DNA of 64,000 bases. It comes from Anoplolepis gracilipes. Its lineage: Eukaryota; Arthropoda; Insecta; Hymenoptera; Formicidae. A program made the position numbers and the translations under genes. Each line of letters opens with the position of its first letter. Position 1 is the first letter of the stretch. The stretch lies in the NCBI RefSeq assembly GCF_047496725.1, contig NC_132970.1:13367501-13431500 (forward strand). Reading direction: 5' to 3'. Shown here one piece after another: positions 1 to 14,312 of the stretch. Under the pieces are notes generated by a model. It was not told the origin of the DNA. It ran no database searches and saw only the letters and a program-made list of their open reading frames with translations.

Positions 1-1747
1 ATCTGTCTCTCTTTCTTTTGATTTTTCTCTCGTTTCATGTTCGTGGAGGCGCCTTCCTTCGAACAGTATCAATCGGTTGACGCGCATTCCACGCGAAGAA
101 ACGTCCAACGCAAACATTCATGGGAAAAAAAGTTCTACGTATGGCAGTGTGATTGATGATTATGTTCGGAACGCGAATGGGACCGACGCAAGAGAGGAAT
201 GATTCTTGTTAAGGAACAAATCGTAAACATGCCAGAGACAATCGCTAAACAATCGCCTATGTGTCCTGCCAACCTCCTTTGCCTTGCTTAAAGCATAGAC
301 GTACGCGTTTCGTAGTACAATTTGACATTCATTACTGCTGCACATCACTGGGAGGCAATAATAAAACAGAGGAATAATAAATACGGCTCGAAAGTTACAG
401 AATAATGCATTTAATTTAATGACTAATCACGGTGGTAAATTAAAGCGAAATATGTTTACCATGAGCCAGGTGTGTATTGAATAATTGACAATTTTACAAT
501 TTATTATTTAAGAAAAACATCGCATCCATAGCTATTAATCCTTACTTTTTCAAGAAATTAAAAAGTGAAAATAATTTTACAACTGTGCGAGAAAGAATTA
601 TTTCTAAATAATAACGAGTTCAGTTCATAATTTGATGAAGTTTTTATTGATCGAGGTTGACAATGGTTTTTATCTTAAAATGGCAATGCTATTTTGATAA
701 ATCACCACGTGCCGCTGTTCAAAGTGTTACAAAGTGTCATCATGACTGTCGCGCGCGATCGAAAATGACGTGCGCTATTCAGAAGAAGCTTGTTAAAAGT
801 CGCCTCTGTTGAGCTGCGTCACTTCAAGCCAAACTTCGCGACGAGAACGGCACGATAAACCGGAATTATTATATAAAGATTGTTCCGAGATAGTATCTCG
901 CTCGTGTAAACGCGCATTTAAAAGCGGTTAATCCGTTCATAATCGGCAAGCTGTCGCATGATAAGGTGTTCATTTTATGCATTTGAAATTTTACTTTATA
1001 ATTATTTTTCTTATTAGTATATAAAATATGTAAAATTTATAAAAATATTTAAAATAATTACGTACAAAAACCAATAAAAGATATTATATTATATTATAGA
1101 GTAAGTAAAACGATTTATAGAAGAATCTTAAAAGAAGAAAACAATAGAAATATATCAAAATATCAGTTTGCCGAAAAAATCGAAATTCGATAAAAGTTCT
1201 CCAGCTATATTTTTATTCTTTAGAATTATGAAATTAAATGAAACATCGATTATAAAATGTTCAATCTTATATTGTACATTCGCTTATCGGGACCGATTTT
1301 AACGAGTCATCGGGTATCTACGGGTTATATCGTCATCGTGCATCTCAAGCGCCGGCAACTCGATATATCGATTGATACGCTACTATTCAGATAGTTATCT
1401 GAGTTACAGGCACTCGAGATACTCTGGTTAGTTGTCCTAGGACGAGTAGTCAAGTAATTTGCCGACAACCGTCTCGAAAGATATCGAGCCGCATGGTTGA
1501 CGATCTCAGTAGAACGCGAACAATGTGTCTTCGAGGATATCGGACACTTCAAATTGAAATGTATCGTGACGATCGAGAACTGGAATCGAGTCTCGTTGAC
1601 CCACACTGATAAATGACAGTTCACGAAAGTGAAACGTGTCAAACGATTTCGAGTGGATTTGCTCATAGATTATATTCTAGTCTCGCGTTCATTAATCTTT
1701 TGAAGCTCGAAAGAAGTTATAACGTCCTTAGGATTCATAATCAATGT

Positions 1748-1755
<8 letters not shown>

Positions 1756-1779
<24 letters not shown>

Positions 1780-1782
1780 AGT
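1756..1782. repeat. (CG)(GA)n microsatellite
   Basis: A short CG run passing into about 11 GA units. Confidence 0.85.
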
Positions 1783-4700
1783 GAGACATAGAAATATACT
1801 GAGCTAAAAAATTTCAATCAAGATTTCTTTATGATGATGACGCGACTGAACATGAGAAGAGTTTTATCATGCGAGACTATTTTATCGTCTTTCCTCGCCG
1901 ATGGAACCTACGGAAAGCTGGTTTCTCTCTCTGGTGTTTCCTCAGGTTTTCTAAGGCGCCCCGAATGAGACTCCGAAGGGAGAAAAAAGATTAGCCGAAG
2001 CTTCGGCTCTCTCTCTCTCTTTTGAGCAGGTTTACGAGACGTTTATTTCCGCTCAGTTGGCGATCACGGAGGCGTATCAGAGAACCAGTGGCAGAGTTTC
2101 TGGTTCGAGTTCCTCTCCTTTTCCCCTCCTCCCTCCTCCCTCTTCTTCGTGCGCACTCATAAATCTTCCGGTCAACGAGATCGGGCGACACATTCGCGGA
2201 TGAATTATCGAACGATCTTCGCCACTTCGTGAAAATCACTGGCAAATTGGTCCAATTAGAATTCAGATGCTCGTTTCCAACAACGTTTCCGCATGCAATT
2301 GCGCGTATATATATTTGGGTGATGGATAATATTACGATTAAACCTCATACTTGCTTCCTAATATTAAGCGGTTAAATTACATCTCGAGGGTTCAAAATCT
2401 AGATAGTAACAAGTGCAACGTCTTTTTTAGTAAATAAATACTCGAAGACGCTAATTAACGATCTAATTAAATCTCTGGTAAAATCTATCTGTTCAGTTTT
2501 AGTGTTAGTTTACTAAGCGGAAATTTATTTGACAGGAGTGAGATGTACGTAAAGAATGCCACGATAAAGTATTTCAAGGACTTTTCGCTGCTGCATAAAA
2601 TTCTAGATTTATCAGATATATTGTCTATTATTTTGCACAAATTATTACTATTGTGCTTTACTCAGGAACGTTCGACTGACATTTCTGAATTTTATGGTTG
2701 GCTTTAGAGTCTTATATAACTTTCTCAGCATATTCCGAGAAAAGTAATTGGTACCGACTTCAAAGCGCCACTAAAGTGACGTACCGTTTGTGTTATCCTA
2801 CGCAAGTAGCTTATTATGAGCGAACGGTCTTACAAAAGGCTCAAGACCTATGACCAATCCTAGGCTGTACAAACACATAAAGCTATTTCTAGACTGTCAA
2901 TGACTTAATTCGCTTCATCTTTCGATCGGTTGTTTTATATGCGTGAAGACCAAATGATATAGCGTAAAATATTAAAAATTCGTGTAATTCTTATTGTTGG
3001 AACTATAATTTATTAATATTAATTAATATAAATTATATTATATTAATATAAAATTTATTAATTTTATTAGTTAATATAAAATATTACTTAATAAAATCGA
3101 GAAACTTAATTCTCATGAAAAGAAAATAAAGAGATCGGATTGAATCATAAATAAAATCGAAATTTTGATTGGACGAGGTCCCTCGCTCTCCTCTCACATA
3201 ATTGAAGTCATGTCGAAGGAGCAAGTCGTCGTGAGGATATCCGGAGTAGTCGACATTATCTTGCATGAGTATAGAGATGTAGACGGGTCACGGTAAGAAG
3301 AGGGCGAACAACTCGGAACAACTCACTCAACCTGATCCAAAGCCAGCAGGCATCAACATGGTTTCTCTGCTGCATCTATCCGGTTTCGTGAACCTTCATT
3401 CGATCATCTGACCGTACGACCGTCTTGCTGCCTGCTTATGTGTCTGGGTCGGATGATCCTTAACGCGTGTTTTGGCGCGATTAGTAGCTAGTGGTTTGTG
3501 AACAACACGGTCCGTTGTAACTTGCAACGCGTGATCTAGCGTGTGAATTCCAGTCTCGTGATCCTTGCCAAGGACACGGTCGATTATGGAGTTGTGAGAA
3601 AGCGTGAATTCTTCTCAAAGGCGTTCCTATGTGTTAAAGATTACGTTGAGGTTCATGCCGCTCTGACGACGGTCATTGCACATTCGATACATACCGATTT
3701 TAATGACAGCACGCCGCTTTTTTTTTATCTATGTGAAATTGTTCATTCTATTTAAACTAAGCTCTTAATATATTGTAGAAAATGATAATCGTTTGTAATA
3801 ATAATAATTTCATTTAAACAAATATTATCATGCTCATGGAATTTTATCGTGATGTAGAGAATTAAAAAAAATTCTTTTTTTGTGTGAAAATTTTGCTTTA
3901 CTGTAAATTAGAAATATAAATCTTATATATTTTCAATGTCTTAAAAAAATATTGAATATGTGGTAATGTTTTTTTATTTTACTTTTTAGTGATAAAAATA
4001 AAAAGATTATAAAAATTACAAGTTTTTTACTTTGAGTTTTCTTCAATACATTTGTAAATCTAGTACTTGCAACTTAAGTGACTCTATGTTTTTTCTTCAT
4101 ATGAGTGAAAAGCATTAAAAAACAAACATACACAATAAGAAAATTTATTTTAGAAAATTGAACCAAAAAGTCTTTAAAATATTCTCTATATCTGGAATTT
4201 TGAACAAAATACCTGGAAAATCAGAGAATTTGTAAGGGAATTTTTTTACAAGATTTAAGTAAGATACTCTGTATATGATTGATATTTTCTTATTACGTAC
4301 AATTGATATTTTCGATCATAATTTATGGTCGCTTTCTCCGATGTCTCACTTTTGTCTCTACATTAATTATCTGATTTTTTGTATTAATTGAATTTTAATT
4401 AACCATCATGAATGCTTTGCCGAGGTTTGCCAAGCTTCTAGTATCTGAGATAAAATAATCTGTTTATCGAAAGTATCAATTACCTCAGACAAATTATTGA
4501 TACTATTAATGAGAGTACGCGAGGTAAATTAATGAAACACGACGTATTTCCCTACAACATGTTCCGCTCGTCCTTCGTCGTCCGCGATACAAATCTAAAA
4601 TTTACGTTAGAAGATTAATCTGGCACGCCGTCGGCGTATTAACAGCGTTATTAATCGTTTATCGGTTATTGAACGTACATCTAAGTGAAACTGAAATCGC

Positions 4701-5117
4701 CGTACGGTCGGCGGACAGCCACGGTGTAATTTGCTACTGCGTTTTAATTGACCGACGATATTAAGTTCCTTTAGGAAAACAAAAAAAAACGACGGGGAGG
4801 ATTAAATTTAGCGGATATAGGATATCAGTAGCGGATAAAAAAAGCTTAATTCGTTACTCCGCTTTAATTGCATCGGCGTTTTAAGAGAGTTTGAAATGCT
4901 TAAAGCATCGTCTCGCGAGTATCGGCGCCCGCCGATAACAAAGCTATCGTGGCGCGTGTCGCGCGGAATAATAATTATCCGCTCGCAGAGTCGAGTGCAA
5001 ACACACGGGCTCGCTTTCGAATTCCCGCTGCAGGCCGATAATTTGCAATACCGACAGATATAATAATATACGTCCCGACAGGAGTCACGTTATACTACCA
5101 CAAACACGCTCGCTCGC

Positions 5118-5135
5118 ACGCGCGCGCGCGCGCGC
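5118..5135. repeat. (CG)9 run
   Basis: Alternating CG inside a GC-rich stretch. Confidence 0.85.
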
Positions 5136-7073
5136 AAAAACAGGTACCGGCGATTACATTTTTTTTTTCATCGGCGCCAATTGGCGCGACTGCGAGTATC
5201 GACTGTCCATCTGTTGTTGGCGACCTAGCTAATTCGCGAGCTCCGAATACGGCATGATATCGCTGCGATACAAGTTAATTATTAGTCAATTCGTGAACAC
5301 TTTGTCTAATCTTATCATCAATTTTTTTCTGCACGAGATGAATCAAGTATGCGGCTGCAAAGTCGTACATTGCCGTCGAAAATACCCTATGGGTTTCATC
5401 CATATTTTTGTCACGAGACACGCTCGGTTTACTCGGTCTTTTCTTCGTCATCGGTCACGACAGCCGTGACCGGCCAGTCGTGCACATGAAAATTGTTGTC
5501 CCTTCGCGAACATCGCAAGTTGCATCACGCCCGCAGCGTGCAAATTAAGTGCTCGTGGGTTGCGTTACTAATTTTCCGCGCTGTTAATCCCGATACGCGG
5601 CCGGATAACGTGTATTATTCGACGAATGTCCGATGAAACCGTCGGCTATCAGTTGTCGGCGGTATCTTCACAAAAGCCACAACGAAATGCGTTCGGTCTC
5701 CTTCCGAGAATAAACGGTGTCCGATATGCTCCGCTCTCGTTATCTCTGCAAGTCGTTCTGCGATTTTAATGAGCTCGAGATATATCGCGGACACCTATAC
5801 GAGTCAATATAAACCCTTTTAGGTCACACTTTTTTTTCTTCTGTTCTTGGTCACAATGTCTTGTCGCAGTTTTAACTGTCTCAAAGTGCTTGGAAAACAT
5901 CTACAAAAATTTATATATATTCCTTCCCCGACATCTATATATAAAATGGTTATATACAACAAAAGTTAAAAAATAAAAACTTTTTTTTTATATTAATTAA
6001 AGTCTTTATGGAATATTTTATTATTAAAATATCGATAGGGTCGAAATGACCTATATTTAAGGATTAAATATCACGCATCGCATATATTTTAATTGGAATT
6101 TTCAATTGAAATACATCTCTAAAAATAATTCTGACTACGTAGAATTCTAACGATTTGCCGTTAAGCACGCTCGTTATCAAACTCCGGTTTTTTGCCTCGA
6201 ACAATGGCTTCCGAGGCATCATCCGTTTATTCTTATTATTTTGTCTACGGCACCCTCTCGAGTGTAAACGGTCGTGCTGCATAATGCGTAAATCACTGAG
6301 CATGGGTGTACATAAGTGCGTGCGTATTTATGCATTTTGTGGTCCCCCTTCTCGTCTACTTGCCAGTCATGTCGGCACCTACACATCTTACTGGTCCGGC
6401 TGCAAGAAATACTTTATAAATTATATATCGGCGTATTTATAATTCCACGCTATAAATGGACGATATGCGAACAACATCTCCTTTGCGAAATGGAAAGATC
6501 GTAAACTTGCAATTTCCGCGGCAACTTAAGATTTCGCAAAGTATGGTATATAAATACGGTATATTATTTGTCAGCGTATATGTCCACAATCCCGTTCTTC
6601 GAAGGATTATATGTGGATTATGAAATCATAAACATCACAATATCTCGCGGTTGAGAGAGTCGCGGGAAATAGCGTGTTACCAACAAGGTTGACGGTACTA
6701 CACGAACGTTCTAACGCGCCGTTGCATCAGCTGACAGTGACATTTAATTAAGACGTGATTTTGACAGGCGTTAATCCGACAGGTGAATTACTCTAATCTT
6801 TATACACAAGTCTTTATATTTCGTCATCGATATAGCACGTCGAAACATTTCGGTTCGCTAAGTTTACGCTCGTTTTGTTACCGCATTTGTCGGTGGGTGC
6901 GTTCCGATAATACTCGACCGGTCGCGCGAATACGATGATGAGAGATAACGTTATTTGGATCTTGTATGCATCGTTTCTTGTTACCGGCGATGTCACTCGT
7001 TATAACTCGAGCGTAATCAAATATACATACAAGTGATTCTCTTTCCTTGAAGTAACAAAGGCGTCGACCTATA

Positions 7074-7672
7074 TAGGGTAAACTCGGGTAAGATGGCCAT
7101 AGTTTTTTAAAATGCAAAAAACGCACTTTTATTTTTGTTATTTTTTTAATATGCATGGTATATTATCTTATTCACTGAAGCTTAAATTACGTAATATTAT
7201 CGAAATTAAAAGGAAAATATTTAATAGAAATTTTATGTTATCAAAATAGTACAACATAAGCATTGGTCATCTTACCCAACTTTTAAGGAAAAGATGACCA
7301 TAGTGACGGAAAGAAGATGGCCATAATATTTATAAAAAAATAGTGAAAACGAAAATAAAAATTATAGGTCATATAACAATTTACATATCTTTATAATACG
7401 TCTAACGTTGATTACGATAGCTTAACTGTAATTAGTTATTTGACGTTGTAACAGTTTTTAGTGGATAAATAAAAAACTTTGCAAGTAAAAATATGATATA
7501 AGATTCGATCAATATCATATATTATTTCGAATAATGTATGCACATAAACTACTATAAACATCGATTATCTTTGATAATTACTAAAAAAGCGCACTATATA
7601 GCGATTATTGAAAAAATTACAGTCTATGGCCATCTTTTCCATATCTATTCTGTATTACCCTAGTTTACCCTA
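7074..7672. mobile_element. 599-bp non-autonomous TIR element with TA target duplication
   Basis: The left end reads TAGGGTAAACTCGGGTAA then AGATGGCCATAG. The right end, reverse complemented, reads TAGGGTAAACTAGGGTAA, a 21-nt insertion, then AAGATGGCCATAG. Both ends are flanked by TA (7072-7073 and 7673-7674), the target site of Tc1/mariner-type elements. There is no transposase ORF inside. The AAGATGRCCATA motif also occurs at about 7262 (inverted), 7292 and 7313. Superfamily assignment is inference. Confidence 0.75.
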
Positions 7673-8458
7673 TATTGGCTCGTTCTTATTACCTTTATTC
7701 TTTCTGTGTGAAGAATCGAAAAAAATTTCATCTAATGCAAGTAAATTAATTCATGAAAAATATTTTGACTCGTGTGACAAGAGTTTTTCTTGTAAAATGC
7801 TTTCGATGGAACACTCGACGAGAAACACTCACGGAGAGATTTCTGTAAGTTCTAAATCTAAATTGTGTATATTTAAAAGAGACGGTAGGAAAAACAATTT
7901 TAATTTGTCGAGACAGGCGTAAAGGATTATAAGAAATGCAGGGGATCTTGCTGTCCATTCACCGTCAGCCGGTCATCTGACAAATTGAATTTATTTCGGC
8001 TCGATAGAAGAAGATCACTGTATCGGAATATGATGCTCCCTCCTTACACAATCTTAACTACGGTGGAAAATCAAAGCCATGAACTTTGCGCGTCGAGTAT
8101 TAATAAACTCCCTATGTTATTGTGACGCTACGATAAGAACGGGCGGATGAAAGGAGTCGCCGAAGGTTCCGCCGACTTTCAAGTCTGTTATTCGGGTATT
8201 AATAACAGTATACTTAAGCCCGCCCGATACGCGTGTCGCTCTCAGTATCACTTACTCCATATCTTTTACTCCAAATATTCTGCGTATGTGTTGTTACAAA
8301 TCTTACGTTGGAATTCCGTGGCCAGCAACTCGTTCGAGTCTGTTGGAAACGTCTGATTTACTATGACAAGCACTTTAGAGAATTTCTATTGTGGTATGTT
8401 GACGCTTGTAAGTATCGCGAAATTTTCGCTGAAAGTTTTCGTCAAGACCATTACTTTC

Positions 8459-9482
8459 AAGGGCTCGTACCTCCTATTTTTTTTTTTTTTTTTTTTTTTT
8501 TTATTATAGAGGAAAAGAGGAATTTTTTTTATAAAAAAAGGGGAAATTGCTTTAACTGATGAAAAAATCACACATATATATAAATCAAAGAATAACTTTA
8601 AAATAATAAAATTGATGTATTATTTTAGAAATAGTATTTATTATTGGGAATAAACAACAGAATTTTAGTTATATAACTTTAATCAAATCTATATTAGATT
8701 TGTTAACGTTTTAACGTTTTACATAACTGTTTATAAAACTCATAAAAATATATTTCTTTACTTTAATGACATACAATGCAATAGATACCTAGAAATGCTA
8801 CATTTTACATATCACAGAATTATACGTACACTGCTCGCTATTCAAATTACATTTATTTAATGAGATAATGAGAAAAGAAGACGAGACAAAGAAAAATAAA
8901 CGAAAAGCAAAAAAAAAATTATATATTTATAAAATAACTAATTAAGTAATTTAAAAGATGATAACTCATATTATGTTACTTAATACATATGATAAACATA
9001 CATTTATTTTTTATAATTATTTTTATAATTTATTTTGTTTTTAATCTTTGGCATATATATATATTATATCGTATTAGCATTAGGTAGAGGCACGTTTTAA
9101 AAATAATTATTTCTTATTACTTATTCTTTAATTATTTTTAGACCTTAAACCTTTTGTTTACTTCAGTCTCAATAAGTTGAGATTTTCTTTTTTGTACTTT
9201 TTCTCTCAATTTTGTCAACTTTGATTCTTTGTTCCTTTTCTTTATTTCTGAGATTTTCTAGACTCGATATCAATTCTTGAAAAACTATTTTGCTGGTCAT
9301 AGATTTAGCTGAATCTTTCATATTGTTTGCATTGATTCAGATTCTTAAGACAAGTGTGCTGATCTTGTTAATTATAGAGAAAATAGAGGAAAATCATAGA
9401 TTTTAGAAGAAAAAAGGGGAGAGCAATAAAAAAAGAGGAAAAAGAGGAAAAAGAGGAGATAGGAGAAAGAGTACGAGCCCTG
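8459..9482. mobile_element. 1.02-kb hAT-like non-autonomous element
   Basis: The ends are AAGGGCTCGTAC (left) and, reverse complemented, CAGGGCTCGTAC (right), the CAGGG-type TIR of hAT transposons. Flanks TTACTTTC (8451-8458) and TACTTTTC (9483-9490) look like an 8-bp target duplication altered by one indel. The interior is AT-rich with a T26 run (about 8477-8502) and A/G-rich subterminal repeats; no transposase is present. Confidence 0.65.
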
Positions 9483-9490
9483 TACTTTTC

Positions 9491-12400
9491 AAGATTGTTT
9501 GGCAAAAATGTGTGGCCGCCGAAAAATCATTTTTTTAAATAATTTGTTTTAATAATCCTTTCAAATTTTTTTCCCCGCTGCATCTTTCTGCAAAAAATAT
9601 TCGAACACACGTATTCGATCGACTGATTGAGTTAATACCATATGCCGTGAAGCTCGTTATGCACGTTTAAAGAAAACGAATAGACACATCGAGAACTCGG
9701 GAGATTTTTAAAATGTCTACATTTCAACGGCAACAGATTAACATATTCGCCGCACACTTTACACACATGGTAGGCATTCCAAAAGCACTTGCAATCGCCC
9801 CATTCATGCACTTAAACGCTTTGCAATCGCAGAAGGGAACTACTTATCAAGCGCGTTTAAGCGATACGGCTACCGAGGTACGCGAATCCTTATTATCCAC
9901 TCAGACTACATCCTCGTCAGGGAAGAAAATCTTAGCAAGCGGATAAGCGGTGAGCCACGCCATTTGAAAGGAAACGTTAAGTCCCGTTTACACTCGAGTA
10001 CGCTTAAGCACGCGAGGAAAAAGGATAAATAACATTTATTGATTTTTTTAAAATCTCTAACTAGAGATGATCGAAGAAAGTTTTTACAATATCATGAAAA
10101 TTAATAATCGATAAGCTATAAATGGACAACGATTATCTAGACAACGTAGGTGTGAAAGTCTTCCAGAATTAAACTTGTGACTCGCATAAATCAGCGGTGA
10201 GAAATAAGTAAACGATTTGTCACTCGGTCGTACGTAGAAATATCGAGAAGTGGCCAAGACGCTGTTTTGTATGAGGAATTTCGCTAACCTGGCGAGCAAA
10301 CAAGCGGCCAGCCAAGTGGCTATTGACTAGGCCGACCGTTTAATGGCGCCGGAAATACCGCGCGAAACGGTCACACTCTCGCGTATCTTTAAGGCTGACT
10401 TCTCGCAGGTAGTCACCGAGCACTTCACCGTGCCGTGTCTAAAGAAAAAGGATATCCTTCTAGTACATACGCGGCATCCTCAAGCGCCAAACGTCGAGAC
10501 GAGATTCCGAGAAAGTTGAAAAGTATCGTTCGGATTTGTATGTGCAACAATGTTGCGGCTCGAGAAAAATCGTCATGTTTATCTATACTTCAATCTATTA
10601 CATAATCTATCAATTTATTTGGCATTGTTATACACACAGTATCTAATTTTAAAAGAGCGTAATTTAATTGTAATAAAGTTTTGAAATGTAAATATTAAAC
10701 TGCGCGAGATAAGAGAATATGCTTATCGTAAAAAAATTAATTAAGATGAAATATTTAATAAAAATATTTAATTGGAAACATATAACTAATTAGTAATATG
10801 AGACAAGTCAAAGACTCTATCTCTCGAGGAGACACTTTTCAAGAGATCAAAAAGATGCTCGTTAATGAGAAAAGGAGGAAAAGAAGGCGTAATCCAGAAA
10901 GAGAGAAAAGGAATAATGTCATTGATTAAATCTACCGTTTAACCTTACCCGGCGACTTATTACGTGGTAGTAACGTGAAATTCTCTTGGAAACGGCGTTT
11001 CTTCTTCAACCGGTACCCTCGTCCGAGAGCGAGGATGAGACCCGAGAGTCAGTGCGAGCGCGATAAACGAGGAACAGCCAGGAGAGGATCATTGATCGTC
11101 GTGCGATTTAACGACGTCGAACATTACGGAGCTCTTTTTTTCTTTCCTTCTCTCATACGACAAGCCACGCGAGTTACATAGCGACGTTACCACCGGCAAT
11201 CACCGACGATATCTTCTTCTGTCTGGAATACGGAGAGCTGTCATTGTCGGAAACGATTTGCACCGATTTAAGTCTGTCTCGTTCGCACCATTCGTTACTA
11301 TTATCTATATCTAGCCATACGTGATGATATCGCTTGTCTAATCAAAGGACTAGTCGAGGTAGAACTGGTTTATATTTCTCTTTAAAGCATCCCGTCGTAG
11401 TTAAACGCGCATTGCTTGAATTCTAAAGAGATCGCAAGATAAAGATAGAAACTAACACTAAAGATTCACAGGAAGCAGTCAAAATAATAGTCCAGAACTT
11501 TATTTTTGTAGACGAATAGGTTACAAGTTCGTGGTACTAGATTGATATTTGTGCTGTGAATTCTAATCCTTCCACGTGCCTTCCATGTGCATTTGTCGAG
11601 ATTTTAATCTGACCCGGCGTATGCATCTGCAGTTTGTATCTGCAACAAATCTATTATGGCCTGCGCGGTCGCATTTTGTATTCTGCAATTGAAAATACGC
11701 CGTCACATCGATACTCGTTCCTTAACGATATTTCTTGTCTCGTACAACGCGCTTTATCGCCGGCCTAAGGAAGTCCATGGGCGTTTATGCGTTTATCGGT
11801 TTTTATATCGATTACCGCTCGCCATAACCATTTGCATAATCGCTCGTCCCGTTTATTAATAACGTTTGCTTTACGCGTAACGCAATTCACCTGATTCGAG
11901 AAAAGCAACGCATCTGCGACGATCCTCTGAAATTTTTCTTTGTAGTATCTAAAAATCTCTCGAAAATTTCGACGAGAGATCGATGTGTGTATATTGCATA
12001 CGTTTTTATTTACATCATTCGGCTCCGGAAATTCGTACTGGCTATCCATGCTCGTTTGCAGCTTCGCGTGGAATGTCGTTAATCAAGCACGCAAATAAAC
12101 ATACATCGCCATTGAACATACCTGTCATTTAACGGCGCCAGAGCGTCGATTTCGTTACCCTGATCTCGCGAACTCGAATTGATCTCGAATTGATTTATTT
12201 ATCGGCCCTGAACCAATGGCGCCTGCACGAATGACGAGGTGATCAATAAAGGTGCGTCTCGAGACAAGCGTGAATGTCAGGCCCGTCAAACGGCGACGGT
12301 GTCGCGCGGAGTTGTTGTGCTGCAACATCATTAACCCACTTTTTCGTTATGTCTCGATGGGGAATATGCTACCACGGATTAGAATTTCGAGGAAACGCGG

Positions 12401-13365
12401 GCGCAAACAGTGAACAGTGAACTCTGTTGCGAAATCATTCTTCGGAGAACGTTTCTCCGTCTTAGAGCCAACGTGTTTTGACGAGGAAACTCTAATCGGT
12501 TCATTGATCTTATGATAATTAGCTATAACGTGATGTCTGATCGAATCAACAAGTCGATAATGAGATGTTTTTGAGTATCAGTCTGCATCATTTATAACAC
12601 TTGAGACAGCCGAGAATTTTCTCTGATTTAATAATTATATTAAATTGCACAAGATCTGTTTTATCGTTATTAGCATTCTTTTTTGATATTTAAATTCATA
12701 AAGTGCATCCATCGTTTTCCGACACGTGCCGAATGTATATATATGTATATATAGTCGGACTATTTTTTTTCCATGAAATGCTCTGTCATTCGGCAGACTA
12801 ACGCACGGGGATTAGGTTTGTTTGTCTCACCGTTGCGAATCAGCAGGGCCGAACAGATTTATCGTCGAGCGGTGCGACTCAAAGAAATGACGCGACACAC
12901 CATTGACGCGCGACCTCGTACGACCCGCTCTCCGTCTAGGATATATCCTAGGAAACCCGGTTCTCCGACCGCGGATAGGATAGGATCCAGAGGTTAAGAC
13001 GTAAAGTAACGGCGTCCCGCTGTGCACCCTGTCGCGACAGGTCAGCACTCACGTGTTGCGTACATGTACATGCATGCATATTATATCCCGAGCAAATAGT
13101 AGCAACGGGAGATCACACACGAGGAATTTCAATTTCTGATGACAGTAAGATTTTGAAATCGAAAATAAAGGCAAAATAAATTCTTAAAATGTGATACATA
13201 GAAGTCAAAAGTTTTGTGAGAGAGTTTATGTATTTTTCACACAATTATATAAATTTAAATATTATATATTATTTTATATATTAATATATATATATATATA
13301 TTTAAATTATTATATAAAATTAAATAACGCAAAATGTACACATCATACACACACACACTTACACA
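9491..13365. other. No gene seen (9.5-13.4 kb)
   Basis: Non-coding with GC-rich patches near 10300-10500, 10950-11200 and 12750-13050, and an AT microsatellite at about 13270-13310. Short open frames only. Confidence 0.6.
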
Positions 13366-14312
13366 TGTATATATATCTATGTACGTGGTTCACTTAAATC
13401 GATCATCTTAAATATCTCGCTTATTTTAGATGATATGATAAAATGTTTCAGATAAAAGTTGTTAGTCTCAAAGAGGTAATAAAGATAAGCATATTAGTTT
13501 GGTGTACGTGTCAAGGTATTATTATATGAAGATGAATCTTTTTGTTTTTTTAAATGGAATAATCCTAATTTTTTTATAAATCGATTCCTCGCAATATTCT
13601 AGATAGAAAGTTATGAGTATGATGACTAAAAATTCAACAGTTTACGAGATATTTTTTATTTTAATTTTTAATTCGACAATTAAATTCGATAATATACATA
13701 ATTTTACATAAACTAATAAATATCTTATAAAATATTCATTTTTATCTTATCTTAATACTTTTATGCCCAGAATAAAGAAGGGAATCAATTGATGTAAAGA
13801 AAAATACATAATCGTCTTTAAAACAGAATATGTAACTGTTGTAAATTAATTTTTTTCTCAAATACAACTATGTATTTTCTTTACATCGATTGATTCCTTT
13901 CATTATTCTATGTTTCTGTATGAAAGTGTTAAGGTAAGATAACCGAAAAATAAATATTTTACGAGATATTTAATAGATATTTTATGTAAAATTATGTCGA
14001 ATTAAAGTATATAAAATATCTTGTCAAAAACTATTGAATTTTTAACCATCATACTTTTTATACTCTTTACAACTTTTTATATAGAATATTGCGAGCAATC
14101 GACTTATAAAAAAAAATTATAATAAAAAAACAAAAGTTTCCATATGACCTTGCATGTACATCCAAGATTAAACTAATCTGCTTGTCTTTTTTGCCCTTTT
14201 TGGACCAAACAACTTTTGTTTGAAACATTTTCTCATATCATCTAAATCTAAAACAAGCGAGGTATTTAAAATAATAATCAATTTAAATGGATCACCATGT
14301 ATATATATTTTT
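13366..14312. repeat. Very large inverted repeat (about 950 bp) with short spacer
   Basis: Left arm about 13366-13812 and right arm about 13868-14312 are reverse complements with moderate divergence. Matching blocks include ATCTCGCTTATTTTAGAT and ACCTCGCTTGTTTTAGAT, CGCAATATTCTAGATA and CGCAATATTCTATATA, and GGAATCAATTGATGTAAAG and GGAATCAATCGATGTAAAG (right arm given reverse complemented). The centre is near 13839. It contains no ORF. A foldback transposon or a hairpin-RNA locus are the likely readings. Confidence 0.8.

Larger units (their letters stand above)
1..7071. other. No gene seen (1-7.1 kb)
   Basis: AT-rich DNA alternating with CpG-rich patches (about 1300-2260, 3170-3560, 4900-5800). 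All open frames are short and unlike known proteins. A 17-codon ORF at 3358-3411 (MVSLLHLSGFVNLHSII) has a very good start context (ATCAACATGG), but nothing else supports it. Confidence 0.6.

Noticed and set aside
1613..1807. Plus-strand ORF with an Arg-Glu repeat
   Set aside because: It runs through the GA microsatellite and has no family resemblance.
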